A stretch of 64,000 nucleotides of DNA from Desulfurococcaceae archaeon (GTDB lineage: Archaea; Thermoproteota; Thermoprotei_A; Sulfolobales; Desulfurococcaceae): positions 372,001-436,000 of the forward strand of contig JAWBQJ010000001.1 of NCBI GenBank assembly GCA_038845865.1. Direction: 5' to 3'. Of the stretch, positions 63,913 to 64,000 are shown piece after piece. Both the position numbers and the translations under genes were made by a program. Numbering within the stretch: the stretch's first letter is position 1; each line of letters begins with the position of its first letter. The notes below the pieces were generated by a model. It did no database searches. It was given only the letters and a program-made list of their open reading frames with translations, and was not told the DNA's origin.

Positions 63913-64000
63913 TTGGAGATCTTGCTGGAACTGCCACCATATAGCAGAAACCGGGTTGAAAAGACTGTAAGCGCCACGAACAGCCTACTCGATGGGTACT
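63913..64000 (+). CDS. Partial gene start, possibly a methylene-tetrahydropterin reductase
   Basis: Only 29 codons are visible, from TTG 63913. The beginning, with LELPPYSRNR and later TNSLLDGY, resembles the first strand and E-x-PP motif of methylenetetrahydrofolate reductase (MetF-like) proteins, which would produce the methyl-tetrahydropterin used by MtrH. The stretch is too short for a firm call. Confidence 0.35.
   Translation, partial: MEILLELPPYSRNRVEKTVSATNSLLDGY

Overview
The window comes from a hyperthermophilic member of the Thermoproteota, most likely a Desulfurococcales-like crenarchaeon. The basis is a crenarchaeal-type 16S and 23S rRNA pair with no spacer tRNA and no linked 5S gene, archaeal TATA/BRE promoters, frequent GTG and TTG starts, a tRNA intron in the canonical anticodon-loop position, an A-type ATP synthase, archaeal ether-lipid and replication genes, and a fused ferritin-encapsulin of the Pyrococcus type. 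The genus cannot be named from sequence reading alone.

Layout. 0-4.7 kb: a NurA-like end followed by HerA, a CDP-alcohol phosphatidyltransferase, an endonuclease IV-like gene and a Nudix hydrolase. 4.8-13.5 kb: the A-type ATP synthase operon H-I-K-E-C-F-A-B-D on the minus strand. 13.6-24.8 kb: housekeeping and small unknown genes (metallo-beta-lactamase fold, UPF0216, Dph6-like ligase, ProS, an M28-like peptidase, a XerA-type recombinase with a zinc ribbon, phosphoglucose/phosphomannose isomerase, tRNA-Pro). 25.1-28.4 kb: an iron and oxygen-stress island (ferritin, ZIP transporter, ferritin-like protein, ferritin-encapsulin fusion, rubredoxin-domain protein). 28.4-34.2 kb: a decayed TnpB end, a GDT1-family transporter, a KaiC-like ATPase, a PAP2 phosphatase and a UbiA prenyltransferase.

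34.2-40.2 kb: the 23S and 16S rRNA genes, minus strand. Both are oversized. By comparison with conserved archaeal rRNA I find eight insertions in 16S (32, 48, 58, 154, 43, 43, 61 and 61 nt). They total 500 nt and leave about 1501 nt, a normal archaeal length. I find three more in 23S (88, 151 and 42 nt). Most form self-contained hairpins at conserved functional sites, as expected of archaeal bulge-helix-bulge mini-introns. Upstream lies a GC-rich structured RNA candidate with its own TATA box.

40.2-50.4 kb: two HAD phosphatases (one frameshifted), then a ten-gene operon for a membrane-bound group 4 [NiFe]-hydrogenase with two antiporter-like subunits and, at its head, a GltD-like flavoprotein plus a four-cluster ferredoxin. 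This suggests NAD(P)H-linked H2 metabolism coupled to ion pumping. 50.5-61 kb: an intron-containing tRNA-Asp, Nop10, aIF2-alpha, an STT3-like membrane protein, and a large information-processing cluster (GINS, PriS, PCNA, TFS, Rpo11, Csl4, METTL5-like, Dph2, L10e).

61.1-64 kb: a folate-independent core MetE, a free corrinoid protein and an MtrH-family methyltransferase lie together, followed by the start of a possible methylene-tetrahydropterin reductase. I infer a three-protein methionine synthase drawing methyl groups from a tetrahydropterin. Along with the rRNA mini-introns, this is the most noteworthy content of the window.
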